The notes: a model not told the origin generated them from the letters alone. 64,000 nucleotides of DNA from an uncultured Collinsella sp. (GCA_900544095.1 UQTV01000002.1:186001-250000); one strand, 5' to 3'; counted from the first letter of the stretch, positions 1 through 8,308 are shown. Numbers and translations are program-made.

Positions 1-690
1 ATCGCCGACGCTGGTCTGGCCGTTTGCGAAGGCCACGCCTAAAAAGAGCACGCCGATGAACTTCTGTCCATCCTGCGCGCCGTGCATAAAGCTCATGGCC
101 GCAGCGCTCGCGATCTGAGCGTATTTAAAGAAGACATTGGCACGTCGCCTGTTGGCGGCGGCGAAAAGAACCGAGACGAGTTTGCACAGGACCCAGCCCA
201 TGACAAAGCCCAGGCCGATGGAGAGCGCCAGGCCGTAGATGACCTTCATCCACTCGTGGACGTTGACGCTGCTCGCGCCGCCGAGGGCGATAGCGGCACC
301 GGTCAGGCCGGCGATAAGGCTGTGGCTTTGCGAAGTGGGGATGCCAAAACGCGATGCTGTGGCGCCGTAGACGACGATGGAGAACAGCGCTGCGCAGAGG
401 CACGCGAGCGCCATGGTGCTGTTTCCGCCAAAGTCGACGATATGTGAGATGGTGTTGGCGACGCTCGCATTAAAGTGCGTCATGATGAGCACGCCGAGGA
501 AGTTGAATGCGGCGCTCATGAGAATGGCGGCGCGGGCGGGCATGCAACGCGTAGTGACGCAGGTCGCGATGGCGTTGGGCGCGTCGGTCCATCCATTGAC
601 GAAGATGGCGCCCAACGCGAGGATCACGGTGACGGCAAGGACTGGGTTCGACACAATTTGGCCGAGGAAGGTTGAGAACGTTACGTCCAT
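1..690 (-). CDS. pit: PiT-family inorganic phosphate permease (3' end cut by the window)
   Basis: The reading frame runs from an ATG at 690 to the window edge without a stop. The N-terminus has hydrophobic helices with NGWTDAPNAIAT, the PiT signature that carries the conserved Asn and Asp. Further on SMFMHGAQDGQKFIGV matches the second conserved GAQD block of the family. PiT proteins are multi-span symporters importing phosphate with H+ or Na+. About 230 residues of the usual 330-400 are present; the C-terminus is missing. An in-frame TAA lies shortly upstream of the ATG, which fixes the start region. The ribosome site is weak; a strong AGGAGGTG lies further up at about 750 but leads only to a three-codon frame. 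Confidence 0.85.
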   Translation of the reverse strand, partial: MDVTFSTFLGQIVSNPVLAVTVILALGAIFVNGWTDAPNAIATCVTTRCMPARAAILMSAAFNFLGVLIMTHFNASVANTISHIVDFGGNSTMALACLCAALFSIVVYGATASRFGIPTSQSHSLIAGLTGAAIALGGASSVNVHEWMKVIYGLALSIGLGFVMGWVLCKLVSVLFAAANRRRANVFFKYAQIASAAAMSFMHGAQDGQKFIGVLFLGVAFANGQTSVGD

Positions 691-939
691 ATATGGGCTT
701 TCTCGAAGTTTGCAGACACGTTACAAAAACATGATAAATCGTATCACCTCCTACGGGTTTCTTTGCCGAGTTCTGATGGGAGAAGTAATTTTTTGGCACT
801 AAAATTGAATATTAGCCCTGTTGACCGCGGGTGTTCTTTTTGCTATCACGCCATGCGGACACGTGCGATTGCTACGACACTCCAAAACCACAGTCTGTTC
901 GCTTTACAATATGCAAACATGCGTTCGATAATAGGAGAC

Positions 940-1278
940 ATGGAATATCGACAGACAGATGGCAAAACTCGGCGCGTGCACAAGCAGTATGTGGACGTTG
1001 TGGCTCGCATCCTCGCGGGCGGACAAGTCGTGCCGGTCACCGTCTGCTGGGTCGACGGTCGTTGCTTTACAATTGACGAGATTGTCTCGTCCACGGGCTT
1101 TGGCTTAACGGTTCACGGTGTTCGTACGGCAACGTATAAGGTTCGTTTTGGCGGGCATGCGACCGAGTTGTATCTGGAGGACCAGGCGTGCGGACGGCCG
1201 GACGGCTCGCAGGCCCACGTGATGCGTTGGTGGGTCTGGGCGTTTGATCGTACGCTTGAGGGCGAGCGCCGTAGGTAA
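940..1278 (+). CDS. Conserved-looking hypothetical protein, 112 aa
   Basis: I do not recognise this family. The chosen ATG follows AGGAG at 933-937, only two bases away; starts further upstream lack any ribosome site. The product is basic at the N-terminus and then has a predicted beta-rich stretch (PVTVCWVDGRCFTIDEIVS) ending in a Trp-rich tail (MRWWVWAF). There is no signal peptide or membrane segment. It sits alone between the divergent phosphate permease and the downstream Bax-inhibitor-like gene, with 84 bases before the next start. Coding status is supported by GC-rich third positions and the intact frame. Function unknown. Confidence 0.55.
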   Translation: MEYRQTDGKTRRVHKQYVDVVARILAGGQVVPVTVCWVDGRCFTIDEIVSSTGFGLTVHGVRTATYKVRFGGHATELYLEDQACGRPDGSQAHVMRWWVWAFDRTLEGERRR

Positions 1279-1362
1279 GGACGCACGGCGTTCGGGTACA
1301 ATGACAGGAATCTTGTCAGCTACTGCGCCGTTATTTGTGGCGCTTTTTGAAAGGACGAACCT

Positions 1363-2058
1363 ATGAACGATATCCAGGGCTATCAGAACGGCCCCGTCGA
1401 GAGCGGCGCAAGCCGCGCCAAGGAGATGTCGCCGCGCGCGTACAACCTTGTCATGTCTGCCCTGATCTTTTTGGGCTTTTGCGCCATGGGCGCCGGCGCC
1501 TACTTTACGAGCACCATGGCGTTTGCCCGCATGATGATGAGCGGCGCCGCTTTGCCGCTGGTCTTTGGCTCGTTTATTTTGACTATCGTCGGCATTGTCA
1601 TGATGTCGGCTGCCGCGGGCAAGCAGTCTGTGGGCCTGTCGCTCACGGGTTACGTGATCTTTGCGAGCACCTTTGGCCTGACCGCGTCGTTTGGCCTTGC
1701 CAACTACGACCTGCCCACCATCAACACCGCCTTTATCGCCACCGCCGCCATCACCTTTGTCTTTGGCGCGCTGGGCGTGACCTTCCCCAAGTTCTTCCAG
1801 CGCGTGTACGGCATCGGTTTTGGCGTTCTGCTTGCCACGATCCTGGTCGAGATCGTGCTGATGTTTATGGGTGTTTCGCAGTCTATTACCGACCTGATCG
1901 TGATCGTGGTGTTCGCCGGTTTTATTGGCTACGACACCTATGTGGCCATGACGGTGCCGCCCACGCTGCCCAACGCCGTGCTCATGGCGTCCAACCTGTT
2001 CGTGGATATCATCAACGTGTTCCTGCGTATCCTGAATATCCTTGGTCGTCGCGACTAG
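1363..2058 (+). CDS. Bax inhibitor-1 / YccA family membrane protein
   Basis: This 231-residue protein has a short hydrophilic N-terminus followed by about seven hydrophobic segments, the usual topology of the BI-1/YccA family (TMBIM). The last segments contain GFIGYDTYVAM, corresponding to the conserved Asp-containing region near the C-terminus, and the protein ends IINVFLRILNILGRRD, close to the family ending. Family members are proton- or calcium-leak proteins, and E. coli YccA binds the FtsH protease. The specific role here is unknown. The ATG is preceded by AAAGGA at an appropriate distance. A TTCG-capped terminator follows, so it is probably a single-gene unit. Confidence 0.9.
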   Translation: MNDIQGYQNGPVESGASRAKEMSPRAYNLVMSALIFLGFCAMGAGAYFTSTMAFARMMMSGAALPLVFGSFILTIVGIVMMSAAAGKQSVGLSLTGYVIFASTFGLTASFGLANYDLPTINTAFIATAAITFVFGALGVTFPKFFQRVYGIGFGVLLATILVEIVLMFMGVSQSITDLIVIVVFAGFIGYDTYVAMTVPPTLPNAVLMASNLFVDIINVFLRILNILGRRD

Positions 2059-2104
2059 CGGCGAGTTGCAGCGGTGCTTGCCGCGTGCGTAAATCAATGC
2101 GAAA

Positions 2105-2130
2105 GGCGGTCCTTCGGGGCCGTCTTTTTT
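2105..2130 (+). terminator. Rho-independent terminator after the Bax-inhibitor-like gene
   Basis: An eight-pair stem with two G-T pairs is capped by a TTCG tetraloop (2105-2124) and followed by six T. Confidence 0.8.
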
Positions 2131-2195
2131 GTACGTGGCGGGGTATCATGGATGGGAAAAACCGAAAGCGGCAGCGACAGGAAAGGTGACCACTC

Positions 2196-3326
2196 ATGGC
2201 AGATGTCGACAACAGGAATCGTAACCGCAGGCCCAACCGCGCGGGACAGCCCAACCCCAAGCGTGAGGCTCGCGCAAAGGCTGCCGAGCGCCACGTGGCG
2301 GCTGTGTCCGAGGCGTGTGCCAAGGATATCGAGCGCTCGCTTGCCGGCGTTCGCGAATTCGACGGTATGCCTGCCGGCTTTGTCGCGGCGATGAAGGCCA
2401 AGGCCCAAGCGGCTGCGGCTGCCGAGGAGCCGGTTGCCGAGGAGTCTGAGTCCGCCGAGGTCGAGGCCGCTGAGGTTGCGTCCGTCGAGACCGAGGTCAC
2501 GGACGAGTCTGCGCCTGCCGAGGAACCCGCAGAGACCGAGTCCGCGCCTGCCGAGGAGCCCGCTCCGACCCTGCCCGAGGTCACCGTGCTTGATGCCTCC
2601 GCCACGCAGGCCATTCTGGACAACGGCCGTGGCTATGCGCAGTTTTGCGACATGGCAGTGCTCGCCTTTGCCTCGTTCACCAACCCGGGTGGCGGCTACG
2701 TCCAGGGCTATCTGGGCCAGGAGGCTACGCTCTGCGCCGATTCGTATCTGTACAACGTGCTCGACAAGCAGCGCAAGTGGTATGGCGAGAACCGTCGCCG
2801 CAATATCAACTGCGAGCTCTACCGCAACCGTGCGCTGGTAGTGCCTGCGGTGCGTTTTGACCGCAACCACGTGCATGCGTATGCCGATGTGATCGTGGCC
2901 GCCGCGCCCAATGCCAAGCGCGCACGCCAGGAGTACCGCGTGAGCGACGATGCGCTGCTGGACGCGCTGCGCGACCGTATCCGCTTTGTGCTCGCCATCT
3001 GCGACGAGCTGGATCGCGAGAAGCTCGTACTGGGCGCTTGGGGCTGCGACAACAACGGTTTTGATGCCGAGGCCGTGGCCGAGATTTTCCGCAAGGAGCT
3101 CGCATCGGGCGACTTCAAGGTCAAGCAGGTCTTCTTTGCCGTGCCTTCTACGCGCTGGGATGAGGATTTTGCCAAGTTCGAGCACGTGCTGGCAAACTTC
3201 CCCGAGCGCAACGAGGAGTCCTATGCCCAGGTTGCCGCTCGCGCTGCGGCAGCTCGCGCTGCCGAGCAGGCCCAGGCTGCTACCGAGGATGATGAGGACG
3301 AGGACGATTGGCGCAAGTACCTGTAA
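2196..3326 (+). CDS. TIGR02452-type (microbial PARG-like) macrodomain protein with altered catalytic motif
   Basis: The 376-residue product has three parts. Residues 1-70 are basic and helical. Residues 75-128 are a low-complexity Glu/Ala/Pro linker with repeated SAPAEEPA. From about 128 to 330 there is a fold matching the microbial poly(ADP-ribose) glycohydrolase family: NPGGGYVQGYLGQEATLC at 163-180, then VLGAWGCDNNGFD, then FFAVPSTRWDEDF. The family motif is GGG, 6-8 residues, then QEE, whose last Glu is catalytic. Here it reads QEA (175-177; codons cag gag gct), so the catalytic Glu is replaced by Ala. It may bind ADP-ribose without cleaving it, or use another residue. The C-terminus is acidic (TEDDEDEDDW). 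Start ATG follows GAAAGG. Confidence 0.82.
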   Translation: MADVDNRNRNRRPNRAGQPNPKREARAKAAERHVAAVSEACAKDIERSLAGVREFDGMPAGFVAAMKAKAQAAAAAEEPVAEESESAEVEAAEVASVETEVTDESAPAEEPAETESAPAEEPAPTLPEVTVLDASATQAILDNGRGYAQFCDMAVLAFASFTNPGGGYVQGYLGQEATLCADSYLYNVLDKQRKWYGENRRRNINCELYRNRALVVPAVRFDRNHVHAYADVIVAAAPNAKRARQEYRVSDDALLDALRDRIRFVLAICDELDREKLVLGAWGCDNNGFDAEAVAEIFRKELASGDFKVKQVFFAVPSTRWDEDFAKFEHVLANFPERNEESYAQVAARAAAARAAEQAQAATEDDEDEDDWRKYL

Positions 3327-3352
3327 TCGGTACGTGCTGACAGATAGGTCGA

Positions 3353-3385
3353 GCCGACGGGAGAGGCTGCTTCCGTCGGCTTTTT
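3353..3385 (+). terminator. Rho-independent terminator after the PARG-like gene
   Basis: GCCGACGG and CCGTCGGC form an eight-pair stem (3353-3380) followed by TTTTT. It lies just ahead of the next gene's ribosome site. Confidence 0.8.
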
Positions 3386-3404
3386 ACTGAGCGAGGGGCT
3401 TACG

Positions 3405-4064
3405 ATGAAAAACGTTCTATGCTTTGGCGACAGCAACACCTATGGTTACGATCCGGCGGGCATGCGCGACGGCACCGCGGTGCGCTATGCGCAGGATGTG
3501 CGCTGGTGCGGCGTGGCCCAACGTGACTTAGGCGAGGGCTGGCATGTAATTGAAGAAGGCCTCAACGGCCGCACGACGGTACGCGACGACATGTGCCATC
3601 TGGACACCAATCTTAACGGCATCCGCGCACTTCCGATGCTGCTCGAGGCCCATAAGCCGCTGGACGCCATTGTGATCATGCTGGGCACCAACGACTGTAA
3701 GACGGTCTTTGGCGTGACAGCTTCCGATATCGCCCGTGGTGCCATGGCGCTGATTCGCGCCGTCCGTGCGTTTGCCTGGACCGATGCCGCGCCCTGCCCA
3801 CGGATTCTGCTGATGGCACCTATCAAGATTAAGCCGCAGATCGCCGATGTATATATGACCGACTTTGACGAGCATTCCGTAGAAGCCTCGGAACATTTTG
3901 GTGAGTACTACGCGCATGTGGCTGAGCAGTTTGGCTGCGACTTTTTGAATGCCGCCGATTATGCCGAGCCGGGCGATATCGACTATCTGCATATGATGCC
4001 CGAAAGCCACGAGAGCTTGGGACATGCCGTGGCAGCCAAGCTCCAAGAGATGCTCGGTGAGTAG
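3405..4064 (+). CDS. SGNH/GDSL hydrolase (arylesterase-like)
   Basis: This 219-residue cytoplasmic-looking protein has the SGNH blocks in order: GDSN at 8-11 (nucleophile Ser10), a Gly/Asn block GLNGRTT at 52-58, GTND at 94-97 (oxyanion Asn96) and DYLH at 193-196, giving the Asp193/His196 pair of the catalytic triad. This arrangement matches small bacterial aryl- and acyl-esterases. No signal peptide is seen, so it probably acts inside the cell on small acyl esters; the substrate cannot be read from sequence. The ATG follows GAGGGG. It is followed by a repeat cluster rather than a clear operon partner. Confidence 0.88.
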   Translation: MKNVLCFGDSNTYGYDPAGMRDGTAVRYAQDVRWCGVAQRDLGEGWHVIEEGLNGRTTVRDDMCHLDTNLNGIRALPMLLEAHKPLDAIVIMLGTNDCKTVFGVTASDIARGAMALIRAVRAFAWTDAAPCPRILLMAPIKIKPQIADVYMTDFDEHSVEASEHFGEYYAHVAEQFGCDFLNAADYAEPGDIDYLHMMPESHESLGHAVAAKLQEMLGE

Positions 4065-4076
4065 CGCGAGCCCAAG

Positions 4077-4109
4077 CCACCGCAAAGGTGCCTGCCCCCT
4101 TTGCGGTGG
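4077..4109. repeat. CCACCGCAAAGG palindrome, copy 1
   Basis: This 33-base hairpin (CCACCGCAAAGG, then GTGCCTGCC-type loop, then CCTTTGCGGTGG) is repeated identically at 4356-4388. The pair brackets three tandem hairpin units. A diverged relative lies at 47347-47379. It probably also terminates the SGNH gene, although no T run follows. Confidence 0.85.
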
Positions 4110-4127
4110 TTTTGGATCGTTTGTTTG

Positions 4128-4344
4128 TCTTGATCTGTAACAGTTGTAAGGTCGAAAACGGGCTAGATGTTACAGATTGAGATTATTTAGGTCGATATCG
4201 GTCGTTTGTCTCGATCTGTAACATCTAGGGTCGATTTTGCCGAGTTACTGTTACAGATTGAGATTATCTTCTCAGCGGAATTTGAATGTCTCGATCTGTA
4301 ACAGGTGGGCCGAAAAATGGGCTCTAACTGTTACAGATCGAGAT
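4128..4344. repeat. Three tandem ~56-bp inverted-repeat units
   Basis: Units at 4128-4183, 4209-4264 and 4289-4344 recur every 80-81 bases. Each starts with TCTYGATCTGTAACA and ends with TGTTACAGATYGAGA, so each forms a 15-pair stem around a variable ~26-base loop. The middle loop resembles the reverse complement of the first, both carrying a TCGAAAAC/GATTTTG segment. The array fills the 340-base gap between the esterase and thiD, with no coding frame inside it. Confidence 0.85.
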
Positions 4345-4355
4345 GTTTGTGGGAG

Positions 4356-4388
4356 CCACCGCAAAGGTGCCTGCCCCCTTTGCGGTGG
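4356..4388. repeat. CCACCGCAAAGG palindrome, copy 2
   Basis: Identical over 33 bases to 4077-4109 and in the same orientation (the sequence is nearly self-complementary). It lies directly after the thiD stop codon (thiD is on the minus strand) and may serve as its terminator. Confidence 0.85.
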
Positions 4389-4404
4389 CTCTGGGCTGTG
4401 AATC

Positions 4405-5235
4405 TTAATACTGCCACATGTGGTTGACAGGGCCGGAGCCTTTGCCCATGTTCAGGCCGGCGGCCAGAGCGCCTGTCAGGTATGCCTTGCCGGCGTTGAC
4501 GGCGTCGGCAAGATCCATGCCCTGAGCCAGCGCGCAGGCGATGGCGGACGAGAGCGTGCATCCGGTGCCGTGCGTGTTGTCGGTCTCGATGCGCTTGTGG
4601 CGGAACCACGTGGTGAGTGGATCTCCCAGATGGTTGCCCTCGTCATCGAGTGGCGCGGGTTCGGCCAGTACATCGTTGGCCTCGTTGACAAGATGCCCAC
4701 CCTTAACGAGGGATGCACAACCAAAGCGGCGGGTGAGGAGCATGGCAGCATTTTGCTGCGTGCGCTCGGAGTCGACCTCGTAGTCGAGCAGGGCCATGGC
4801 CTCGGGAATATTGGGCGTGATAACCGTCGCTAGCGGGAACAGGCGGCGAGTGAGCGCCTCTGCGACATCTTCGGCAATCAGCCGTGCGCCCGAGGTGGCT
4901 ACCATGACGGGGTCGACTACCACGTTTGTCGCCTTCCAGGCGCTCAGGCGGTCGGCGATAACATCGATAATCTCGACAGAAGAAACCATGCCGATCTTGA
5001 CGGCGCTCGGGCGGATATCGTCAAAAACGGCGTCAATTTGCGCGGCTACGATATCTGGCGAGATATCCTGCACGGCGGTAACGCCCAGTGTGTTTTGCGC
5101 TGTGATGGCGGTGATGGCCGTCTGGGCATACAGACGGTGCGCCGTGATGGTCTTGATGTCGGCCTGAATGCCGGCGCCGCCGCTGGAATCGGATCCCGCG
5201 ATGGACAGGACGGCAGGTACCTTACTACGATCCAT
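4405..5235 (-). CDS. thiD: Hydroxymethylpyrimidine / phosphomethylpyrimidine kinase
   Basis: The 276-residue ribokinase-fold protein starts VPAVLSIAGSDSSGGAGIQA, the ThiD N-terminal substrate-binding block, and has the anion-hole motif DNTHGTGCTLSSAIA near residue 230 with its catalytic Asp/Cys region. ThiD phosphorylates HMP and HMP-P to give HMP-PP for thiamine synthesis, using the product of ThiC encoded just upstream. Length matches the family. The ATG follows AGGGAGCG. A strong hairpin (5293-5322) separates it from thiC, so thiD may be transcribed by readthrough or from its own promoter. No ThiE domain is fused to it. Confidence 0.95.
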   Translation of the reverse strand: MDRSKVPAVLSIAGSDSSGGAGIQADIKTITAHRLYAQTAITAITAQNTLGVTAVQDISPDIVAAQIDAVFDDIRPSAVKIGMVSSVEIIDVIADRLSAWKATNVVVDPVMVATSGARLIAEDVAEALTRRLFPLATVITPNIPEAMALLDYEVDSERTQQNAAMLLTRRFGCASLVKGGHLVNEANDVLAEPAPLDDEGNHLGDPLTTWFRHKRIETDNTHGTGCTLSSAIACALAQGMDLADAVNAGKAYLTGALAAGLNMGKGSGPVNHMWQY

Positions 5236-5292
5236 GTTCGCTCCCTTGTTCGGTCGGAATCAAATGGGTCTTTAAGCCAGCATTATAAAGAT

Positions 5293-5322
5293 GCCCGGGC
5301 CGACTCTATGTCGAACCCGGGC
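5293..5322 (-). terminator. Hairpin between thiC and thiD
   Basis: GCCCGGG and CCCGGGC arms with an additional TCGA-type inner pairing form a strong stem; on the minus strand it is followed by ATCTTTAT. It lies about 95 bases after the thiC stop and would terminate or attenuate readthrough into thiD. Confidence 0.6.
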
Positions 5323-5416
5323 GGGCGATGCAATCTTTACGCAAATGCAAGCAAATGTTCACACGTCAACAATTGACAGGCACCAGCTCGCCGACAGAAG
5401 CGGCCGCGGCGACAGG

Positions 5417-6751
5417 CTAGTCCTCCATGCCGAGGTCGATCGTGGTGCCCTCGAAGATCTTGTTGACGGTGCGGACGGCGCACATCTTGCCACACATGGT
5501 GCAAGTGCCCTCGGTGGCGGCGGGGGACTCCTCGTAGCGCTTCTTGCCCGTAACCGGGTCGAGCGCGCACTCCCACATGGCGTCCCAGTCAAGCTTGCGG
5601 CGTGCCTGGCCCATCTTGTCGTCCATGTCGCGGGCGTGGGGCACCTTTTTGGCGATGTCGGCGGCGTGTGCGGCGATCTTGGTGGCCATGAGGCCGTCGA
5701 GCACATCCTGGGCGTTGGGCAGGCATAGGTGCTCTGCCGGTGTCACGTAGCACAGGAAGTCGGCACCGGAACTGGCGGAGATGGCGCCGCCGATGGCGGC
5801 GGTGATGTGGTCGTAACCCACGCCGATATCGGTCACCAGCGGCCCGAGCACATAGAACGGAGCATTGTGGCACAGGCGCTTCTGCAGTTTCATGTTGGCG
5901 GCGATCTCGTCGAGCGCCATGTGACCCGGGCCCTCGACCATGACCTGGACGCCGGCGGCCCAAGCGCGCTTGCACAGCTTGCCCAGCTCGATCATCTCAG
6001 CGGTCTCGGTGGCGTCGTTGGAGTCGTAGAGGCAGCCCGGGCGGCAGGAGTCGCCGAGCGAAATCGTCACGTCGTACTCGTGGCAAATCTCGAGCAACTC
6101 GTCGTAGAACTCATAGAATGGGTTCTCGTTACCGGTGACCTCCATCCAGCCAAACAGCAGTGAGCCGCCACGGCTCACGATGTTCATGAGGCGGCCGGTC
6201 TCCTTAAAGGTCTTGGTGACCGACTTGTTTATGCCGCAGTGGATGGTCATAAAGTCCACGCCGTCCTCGGCATGCGCGCGCACGACTTCGAACAGGTCGT
6301 CCTTGGTGAGCTTGACCAGCGGCTTTTCCATGTAGCCGATGGCGTCGTACATGGGGACGGTGCCTACCATGAGCGGCGTCTCGTCGATGAGCTGCTGGCG
6401 GAACTGACGTGTCTTGCCCGAGTTGGAGAGGTCCATGATGGCGTCGGCGCCAAAGTCCTCGGCGATCTTGACCTTCTTCCATTCCTCGGCGGCATCGGCC
6501 TTGTCGCCCGAGATGCCCAGGTTCACGTTGACCTTGGTGGACAAGCCCTCACCGACGCCAAAGGCGCGCATGCCCTTTTTGATGTGCACGATGTTGGCGG
6601 GAATGGCGATGCGGCCGTCGGCCACGCGCTCGCGGATGTACTCGGGGTCGCGATGCTCGCGCTCGGCGACCTCCTTCATCTGCGGTGTGATCTGCCCGGC
6701 GCGGGCGAAGTCGATTTGCGTGACGAGCTTGGGCTCGGTCTGTGTGCTCAT
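5417..6751 (-). CDS. thiC: Phosphomethylpyrimidine synthase ThiC
   Basis: This radical-SAM enzyme converts aminoimidazole ribotide to HMP-P. The 444 residues contain the family blocks NVNLGISGD, DLSNSGKTRQFR, MTIHCGINK and GDSCRPGCLYDSND, and end with the ThiC-type cluster motif CTMCGKMC near residue 420, which ligates the 4Fe-4S cluster. The length suits the short form without an extended N-terminal domain. The ATG at 6751 is chosen because GGGAG lies eight bases upstream; an alternative in-frame ATG eight codons earlier would lie inside the riboswitch. thiD follows on the same strand. Expression is controlled by the TPP riboswitch upstream. Confidence 0.96.
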   Translation of the reverse strand: MSTQTEPKLVTQIDFARAGQITPQMKEVAEREHRDPEYIRERVADGRIAIPANIVHIKKGMRAFGVGEGLSTKVNVNLGISGDKADAAEEWKKVKIAEDFGADAIMDLSNSGKTRQFRQQLIDETPLMVGTVPMYDAIGYMEKPLVKLTKDDLFEVVRAHAEDGVDFMTIHCGINKSVTKTFKETGRLMNIVSRGGSLLFGWMEVTGNENPFYEFYDELLEICHEYDVTISLGDSCRPGCLYDSNDATETAEMIELGKLCKRAWAAGVQVMVEGPGHMALDEIAANMKLQKRLCHNAPFYVLGPLVTDIGVGYDHITAAIGGAISASSGADFLCYVTPAEHLCLPNAQDVLDGLMATKIAAHAADIAKKVPHARDMDDKMGQARRKLDWDAMWECALDPVTGKKRYEESPAATEGTCTMCGKMCAVRTVNKIFEGTTIDLGMED

Positions 6752-6755
6752 TGGC

Positions 6756-6850
6756 ACGGCTCCCTTCGTTGGCATTACCCATATCAGGTTTGCGGGTCAG
6801 GGCGGGCGCGCCCAGTCTCAGCCTGCCGTCTTGTCCTGCAAGCTCCCCGT
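6756..6850 (-). promoter_or_regulatory. TPP riboswitch (THI element) upstream of thiC
   Basis: Read on the minus strand, the region has CGGGGAGCTTGC, then GGCTGAGA, then CCCTGACCCGCAAACCTGAT and TGGGTAATGCCAACG, the conserved TPP-binding core in correct order. The terminal ACGG and CCGT segments can close P1. The 3' end overlaps the GGGAG ribosome site of thiC, so ligand binding would plausibly block translation initiation. No terminator is evident between it and the ATG. Confidence 0.95.
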
Positions 6851-6922
6851 TTATGTGGTGGGCTCAAGTATAGCCTGAATGGGTACGATTGGGCCAACGA
6901 GCGTGCCTGTGGGGAGGCGAAC

Positions 6923-7438
6923 ATGGAAGACAAGCATCTATATCGAGAGACGCAATGGGATGTATCGGCCGAGGAAAGCCGTGCGCACCATGGCCTTGTC
7001 GCGATTGGTTTTGCGGTGCTTGCCGTGCTGGTGATTGCCTTTTGTATCTGGACGTTTGGCGGTCGCGGCGGCGCTGCCTGGGAGTTTGAGGCCGACGATG
7101 CCCTGCCGATCATGACAGTGAAGGTCGCGGGCGGCAATACCGTTGCCGCGCCGGGCGACTATTGGTATCCGCGCAACGAGTTTGTGCAGTTGCAGCTGAG
7201 TGGCGGATCCATTCCTGGTGAAGAGATCGAGCGCGTGACCTTCGATGCGTCGCTTAAGACGCTGTCGGTCGAGCTCAAAGATCAAGGGGATGTGCCCACG
7301 ACAATGGATATCGCGCTGACGGAATGGCGCCTGGAGCCCCCGTCGGGCGTCAAGGTGTCCGAGGTGGAGCATGTCAAGATTACCTATCAGGACGGCTCGA
7401 CAAATGAAATTGCCAAAGCCGACGGCTTGGCGGAATAG
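6923..7438 (+). CDS. Single-pass membrane protein, unknown function
   Basis: The 171-residue product starts at an ATG preceded by GGGGAGG five bases upstream. A hydrophilic N-terminus (about 25 residues) is followed by one strong hydrophobic segment (LVAIGFAVLAVLVIAFCIW), then an ectodomain of about 120 residues that looks beta-rich (VTFDASLKTLSVELK, HVKITYQDGS). There is no lipobox or enzyme motif. It is divergent from thiC across a 171-base gap that contains the riboswitch and both promoters. I do not recognise the family; membrane anchoring with the C-terminus outside is inferred. Confidence 0.75.
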   Translation: MEDKHLYRETQWDVSAEESRAHHGLVAIGFAVLAVLVIAFCIWTFGGRGGAAWEFEADDALPIMTVKVAGGNTVAAPGDYWYPRNEFVQLQLSGGSIPGEEIERVTFDASLKTLSVELKDQGDVPTTMDIALTEWRLEPPSGVKVSEVEHVKITYQDGSTNEIAKADGLAE

Positions 7439-7478
7439 ACGCCGTGCCTAGGCAGCACATTCAAAAGTAGCGGTGGTC

Positions 7479-8288
7479 CTACAAGGCCTGTTCGTTCAGG
7501 AAGACCAGAGTGTTTTTATTTGAAAGCTCGGGAAAGTGACGATAACCAACGTCGAACGCGGTGAGCCCGCTTACATCCTCGAGCTTGTTTTCTGCCATCC
7601 AGCGCACCATGGAGCCGCGCGCCTTTTTGCTGGCTGTCGAGCGCTGGATGGGCTTGCCGTTGCGGACACCTTCGCCAAAGAGACAAGTGACGGTTGTGGC
7701 GTCGCCTGCGAGATGGGGTAGAACGGCCTTGGCGTACTCCACACTGGCAAGGTTGACGATCGTGGTGTTAGAGCCCGCCGGAGCGATGGCCCGTGCGAGC
7801 TTGTCGCTCCAAAACGCGTAGAGGTCTCGGGCATCGTCAACGGCGAGCTTCGCGCCCATCTCCAGCCGATACGGTTCGACGGCATGAAAGGGACGAACGC
7901 ACCCGTAGAGGCCGGAGAGGATCCACAGATGGTCTTGCAGCCATGCGAGCTGCGTGGAATCCATCACCTCGGGTGCCATGCTCTGGTATTGAATGCCGTG
8001 ATAGGACATGACGGCAGGGGAGAGGTGACGGGCGAGTGCGGGATTGTCGAGATCGCCGCTTTTCAGGATGGGCCCGAACTCATGCAGTGTGTTGAGGCAA
8101 GGTCCCAGCAGTTTGTCACTCACGTTCCACAGCGCCTGCAGGCCGCCGCTGCCTTCATTCCGCTCGATATCTAGCAGTGCGCGGTGGAGGCGAGCCGTCT
8201 CGCGCACAAAGGGTGGGATGCCCAGGACTTCAAAAGCATCTTGGGCCGCGCGCATCTGCTTGGCGGGCGAAATGATGACCTGCAGCAT
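7479..8288 (-). CDS. yaaA: YaaA family (DUF328) peroxide-stress protein
   Basis: The 269-residue protein begins MLQVIISPAKQM, the characteristic YaaA start, and carries SGLYGCVRPFHAVEPYRLEMG and LASVEYAKAV, both conserved in the family. E. coli YaaA binds DNA and lowers free iron under hydrogen peroxide. The start is set by this N-terminal match and a nearby GGAGAG; the open frame continues upstream but through the repeat at 8309-8375. It is convergent with the upstream membrane-protein gene, with a 40-base gap. Confidence 0.92.
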   Translation of the reverse strand: MLQVIISPAKQMRAAQDAFEVLGIPPFVRETARLHRALLDIERNEGSGGLQALWNVSDKLLGPCLNTLHEFGPILKSGDLDNPALARHLSPAVMSYHGIQYQSMAPEVMDSTQLAWLQDHLWILSGLYGCVRPFHAVEPYRLEMGAKLAVDDARDLYAFWSDKLARAIAPAGSNTTIVNLASVEYAKAVLPHLAGDATTVTCLFGEGVRNGKPIQRSTASKKARGSMVRWMAENKLEDVSGLTAFDVGYRHFPELSNKNTLVFLNEQAL

Positions 8289-8308
8289 GGACTCTCCTCT
8301 GCCAAAAA

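Noticed and set aside
1105..2097. Long minus-strand frame opposite the Bax-inhibitor-like gene
   Set aside because: Its product is rich in His, Gln and Arg, typical of the complement of GC-rich coding sequence; the plus-strand protein is clearly real. The same applies to many other long antisense frames, for example 9854-11779 and 50015-51730.
4128..4344. CRISPR array
   Set aside because: Only three units, each an inverted repeat with a variable loop; the between-unit spacers are about 25 bases and AT-rich, and no cas genes are near.
6239..6922. Upstream extension of the membrane-protein frame at 6923
   Set aside because: The extension is antisense to thiC and its riboswitch; the ATG at 6923 has the only good ribosome site and starts the plausible topology.
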